Shown: positions 18,696 through 20,707 of the stretch, one piece after another | Position numbering within the stretch: position 1 is the stretch's first letter | Layout: each line of letters opens with the position of its first letter | The notes under the pieces: model-generated | The model's database searches: none | Told to the model about the DNA's origin: nothing | Seen by the model: only the letters and a program-made list of their open reading frames with translations | Source: Agromyces sp. | GTDB taxonomy: Bacteria; Actinomycetota; Actinomycetes; Actinomycetales; Microbacteriaceae | Direction of reading: 5' to 3' | NCBI GenBank assembly: GCA_031178025.1 | Contig: JAPSJU010000011.1 | Location: 1-20,707 of the forward strand | DNA length: 20,707 nt | Program-made: the position numbers and the translations under genes

Positions 18696-20707
18696 GCGCA
18701 CAGCGCGCACCCGCCGGCGCGACCAGGCTGTGGTCGACCGCGATCAGCGTCGCGCTCGTCGCGGCGATGCTCTGCGCGGCGATGATCGCGTGGTGGCCGA
18801 TCCACGAGAGTCCGCACTTCGTGGTCGCCGCAGGTGTGGCGATCGTCGCGGGATCCGCCATCGGCGTCCTCGGCGCGAGGTTCCACTGGCCGGCGTGGAA
18901 GGTCGTGGCGGTCGGCTTCGCCGGCTACGTCGTCCTCGGGGTTCCGGCGGCCGTGCCCGGTCGCGCGATCGGCGGGATCCTGCCGTCGCCGCAGGGGCTC
19001 GTCGAGCTCGTCGCCGGGGCGGCGCTCTCATGGAAGCAGCTCGTGACGATCGCCGTCCCCGTCGGCTCGTATCAGGCGCTCCTCGTGCCGGCGTTCCTGC
19101 TCGGCCTCGTCGCGTCGACCAGCGCCGTCACCATCGCGCTGCGGAGCCGCATCCCGTCGGCGGCGATCGTTCCACCGGCGCTGCTGCTCCTCGCCGGCGT
19201 CGCCCTCGGCGTCATCCACGACGCACTGGCGATCCAGACCGGGCTCGCGTTCCTCGTCGCCGCGGTCGCCTGGCTCGTCCGCGTCGGCATCGCCCGACGC
19301 CGGGCCGTCACCTCCGGCCGGACGGTCGAGGCGGCGCTCGCGGACGCCCGTCGCGTGCTCGGGGCATCGGTGCTCGTGACGGTCGCCCTCACCGGCGCGA
19401 CCGCGGCTTCGGTCGCCCTTCCGGTGCCGACGCGCAGCGTCGTCCGTGCCGAACTGCAGCCTCCCTTCGAGCCTCGCGCGCATGTCAGCCCGCTCGCCGG
19501 GTTCCGTTCGGCGTTCGGCGCGGATGCCGCCGTGCCCATGCTCGAGGTTCGCGGCCTTCCCGCAGGCGCGGGCATCCGCATCGCGACGCTCGACACGTAC
19601 GACGGCATCGTCTACTCGGTCGGAGGCGTCGACGGAGCGGCGGACTCCGGTCGGTTCGCACGCGTGCCCTACCGCCTCGACCAGTCGGGCACGGTCGGCG
19701 AAGATCTCCGGATCGAGGTCAGGGTGCTGGGCTACACCGGGGTGTGGGTGCCCGGGATCGGACGGCTCGAGCGCATCAGCTTCGCCGGCGAGCGTGCCGA
19801 ATCGCTCGCAGACACGTTCTTCTACAACGACGCCACCGGGACGGCCGCCGTTCAGGCCGGATTGCGGAACGGCGACCGGTACGTCGCGGACTCCGTCGCG
19901 CCGCTGCCGACGGAGGACATCGCCGCCCTGCGGCCGGGAACGAGCGTGATGCCGGCCGCTCCGGAGCTTCCCGAAGCCCTCGCTCGACGCCTCGACGAGT
20001 GGGCGCCCGCCTCGGACACCCAGGGAGAGCGGCTGCGAGCGGTGATCGCGGGATTCCAACGCGACGGCTACGTGAGTCACGGTGGTGCCGGCGAGCAGTG
20101 GAGCAGATCGGGGCATTCGCTGGATCGGCTCGAGGAACTCGCCACCGCGCGACCGATGGTCGGTGACGGGGAGCAGTACGCGGTCGCCGCGGCGCTCATG
20201 GCACGGCAGATCGGGTTCCCCGCGCGCGTCGTGGTCGGATATCTCCCCGACGACGACGGCACAAGAGCGACGGGCGGGAACGACTCGACGTCGGCGGATG
20301 CCGCGCCGGGGGCACCGACCCTGTTCCAGGGCGACGAACTGCAGGCCTGGATCGAGGTGCAGACATCAGAAGGGACATGGCTGTCCATCGATCCGAATCC
20401 CGAGTGGCGCGAGGTTCCCGAGCGCGAGCCCGACGAGCCGACGGTCGTGTCGCGGCCGCAGTCCGCACTTCCACCGCCCGAGGAGCGCAGCCGCGTCGAC
20501 GACGTCGACTCCGAGCCCCAGCTCACTCTCGACGAGCGGGGAAAGGGAGACCCGCCGTGGGTGGCCGTGCTCCTGACCGTGCTCGGCATCGCGGGCATGA
20601 TCGTGCTCGGTGCCGCGCTGCTCGTCAGCCCGTTCCTGGCGGTCATCGTGGCGAAGCTGCGCCGGCGACGACTCCGCCGCCATGCGCCGACACCGGTCGA
20701 GCGCATC
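18692..20707 (+). CDS. TgpA-like polytopic membrane protein with catalytically dead transglutaminase domain (partial, right edge)
   Basis: The 672 visible residues run open to the right edge. There are seven predicted N-terminal membrane helices (about 13-36, 42-62, 68-88, 126-149, 156-178, 182-201, 222-244). A long extracytoplasmic part (about 250-620) holds the transglutaminase-like core, followed by a final helix at about 624-653 and a basic cytoplasmic tail. The core is easily recognised: GDGEQYAVAAALMARQIGFP with ARVVVGY (491-517), then LQAWIEV (550-556) and SIDPNP. Normal enzymes have GxCE.FA, HAW and a D: here Cys is Gly493, His is Gln551, and only Asp567 remains. It should therefore not catalyse transglutamination or proteolysis and is best called a pseudoenzyme. 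ATGA overlap with DUF58 indicates coupled expression. Little is missing at the C-terminus. Confidence 0.9.
   Translation, partial: MSAQRAPAGATRLWSTAISVALVAAMLCAAMIAWWPIHESPHFVVAAGVAIVAGSAIGVLGARFHWPAWKVVAVGFAGYVVLGVPAAVPGRAIGGILPSPQGLVELVAGAALSWKQLVTIAVPVGSYQALLVPAFLLGLVASTSAVTIALRSRIPSAAIVPPALLLLAGVALGVIHDALAIQTGLAFLVAAVAWLVRVGIARRRAVTSGRTVEAALADARRVLGASVLVTVALTGATAASVALPVPTRSVVRAELQPPFEPRAHVSPLAGFRSAFGADAAVPMLEVRGLPAGAGIRIATLDTYDGIVYSVGGVDGAADSGRFARVPYRLDQSGTVGEDLRIEVRVLGYTGVWVPGIGRLERISFAGERAESLADTFFYNDATGTAAVQAGLRNGDRYVADSVAPLPTEDIAALRPGTSVMPAAPELPEALARRLDEWAPASDTQGERLRAVIAGFQRDGYVSHGGAGEQWSRSGHSLDRLEELATARPMVGDGEQYAVAAALMARQIGFPARVVVGYLPDDDGTRATGGNDSTSADAAPGAPTLFQGDELQAWIEVQTSEGTWLSIDPNPEWREVPEREPDEPTVVSRPQSALPPPEERSRVDDVDSEPQLTLDERGKGDPPWVAVLLTVLGIAGMIVLGAALLVSPFLAVIVAKLRRRRLRRHAPTPVERI

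Noticed and set aside
18730..20166. 478-codon plus-strand frame in the last gene region
   Set aside because: It is Arg-rich and featureless. The frame starting at ATG 18692 overlaps the DUF58 stop, has eight hydrophobic helices and a transglutaminase-like core, and is the real gene.
1..20707. tRNA, rRNA, CRISPR, insertion sequence, prophage or attachment sites
   Set aside because: Nothing resembling these was found. Gaps are short, no terminal inverted repeats or transposase/integrase motifs are seen, and base and codon use look uniform across the window.

Overview
The window is GC-rich, gene-dense chromosomal DNA of an actinobacterium. GTG/ATG starts, very short or overlapping gene junctions, several start codons without a Shine-Dalgarno sequence, and the gene families present all fit Microbacteriaceae (Microbacterium/Agromyces-like); the family assignment is inference. 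I see no rRNA, tRNA, CRISPR array, insertion sequence or prophage gene. No gap between genes exceeds 180 bases.

Left part (1-3428): a minus-strand DNA alkylation-repair pair, ogt (O6-alkylguanine-DNA alkyltransferase) followed by tag (3-methyladenine DNA glycosylase I, cut by the left edge). Divergent from it are an aldo/keto reductase and a DUF4192 protein on the plus strand.

Middle part (3415-6780): a tightly coupled minus-strand catabolic operon, read as Lrp/AsnC regulator, class-III PLP aminotransferase, then a FAD-dependent amine/amino-acid oxidase of the PuuB/DAO type. This looks like regulated use of an amine or amino acid, possibly a polyamine. The regulator appears to be transcribed from a leaderless promoter with phased GATTC repeats and a palindrome beside it.

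Right part (6957 to beyond 20707): a seven-gene plus-strand locus in the order FHA protein, PP2C phosphatase, membrane Ser/Thr kinase with a small extracellular Fn3-like domain, a 1957-residue cell-surface protein, MoxR AAA+ ATPase, DUF58 membrane protein, and a TgpA-like polytopic membrane protein with a transglutaminase-like domain. The surface protein has one N-terminal membrane helix, a beta-propeller-like region, about 11 Ig/cadherin-like modules and about 5 Fn3-like modules. From the kinase onward the genes overlap or lie within 13 bases of each other.

This right-hand locus is the most interesting part. It joins a complete phospho-Thr signalling set (kinase, phosphatase, reader) to a MoxR-DUF58-transglutaminase assembly set and a giant surface protein. 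The transglutaminase-like domain has lost its catalytic Cys (Gly493) and His (Gln551), so it should be a pseudoenzyme. The DUF58 protein also has a degenerate metal site. A reasonable model is a kinase-controlled, MoxR-assisted envelope machine that handles the giant Ig/Fn3 protein by binding rather than catalysis. I know of no experimental description of it.
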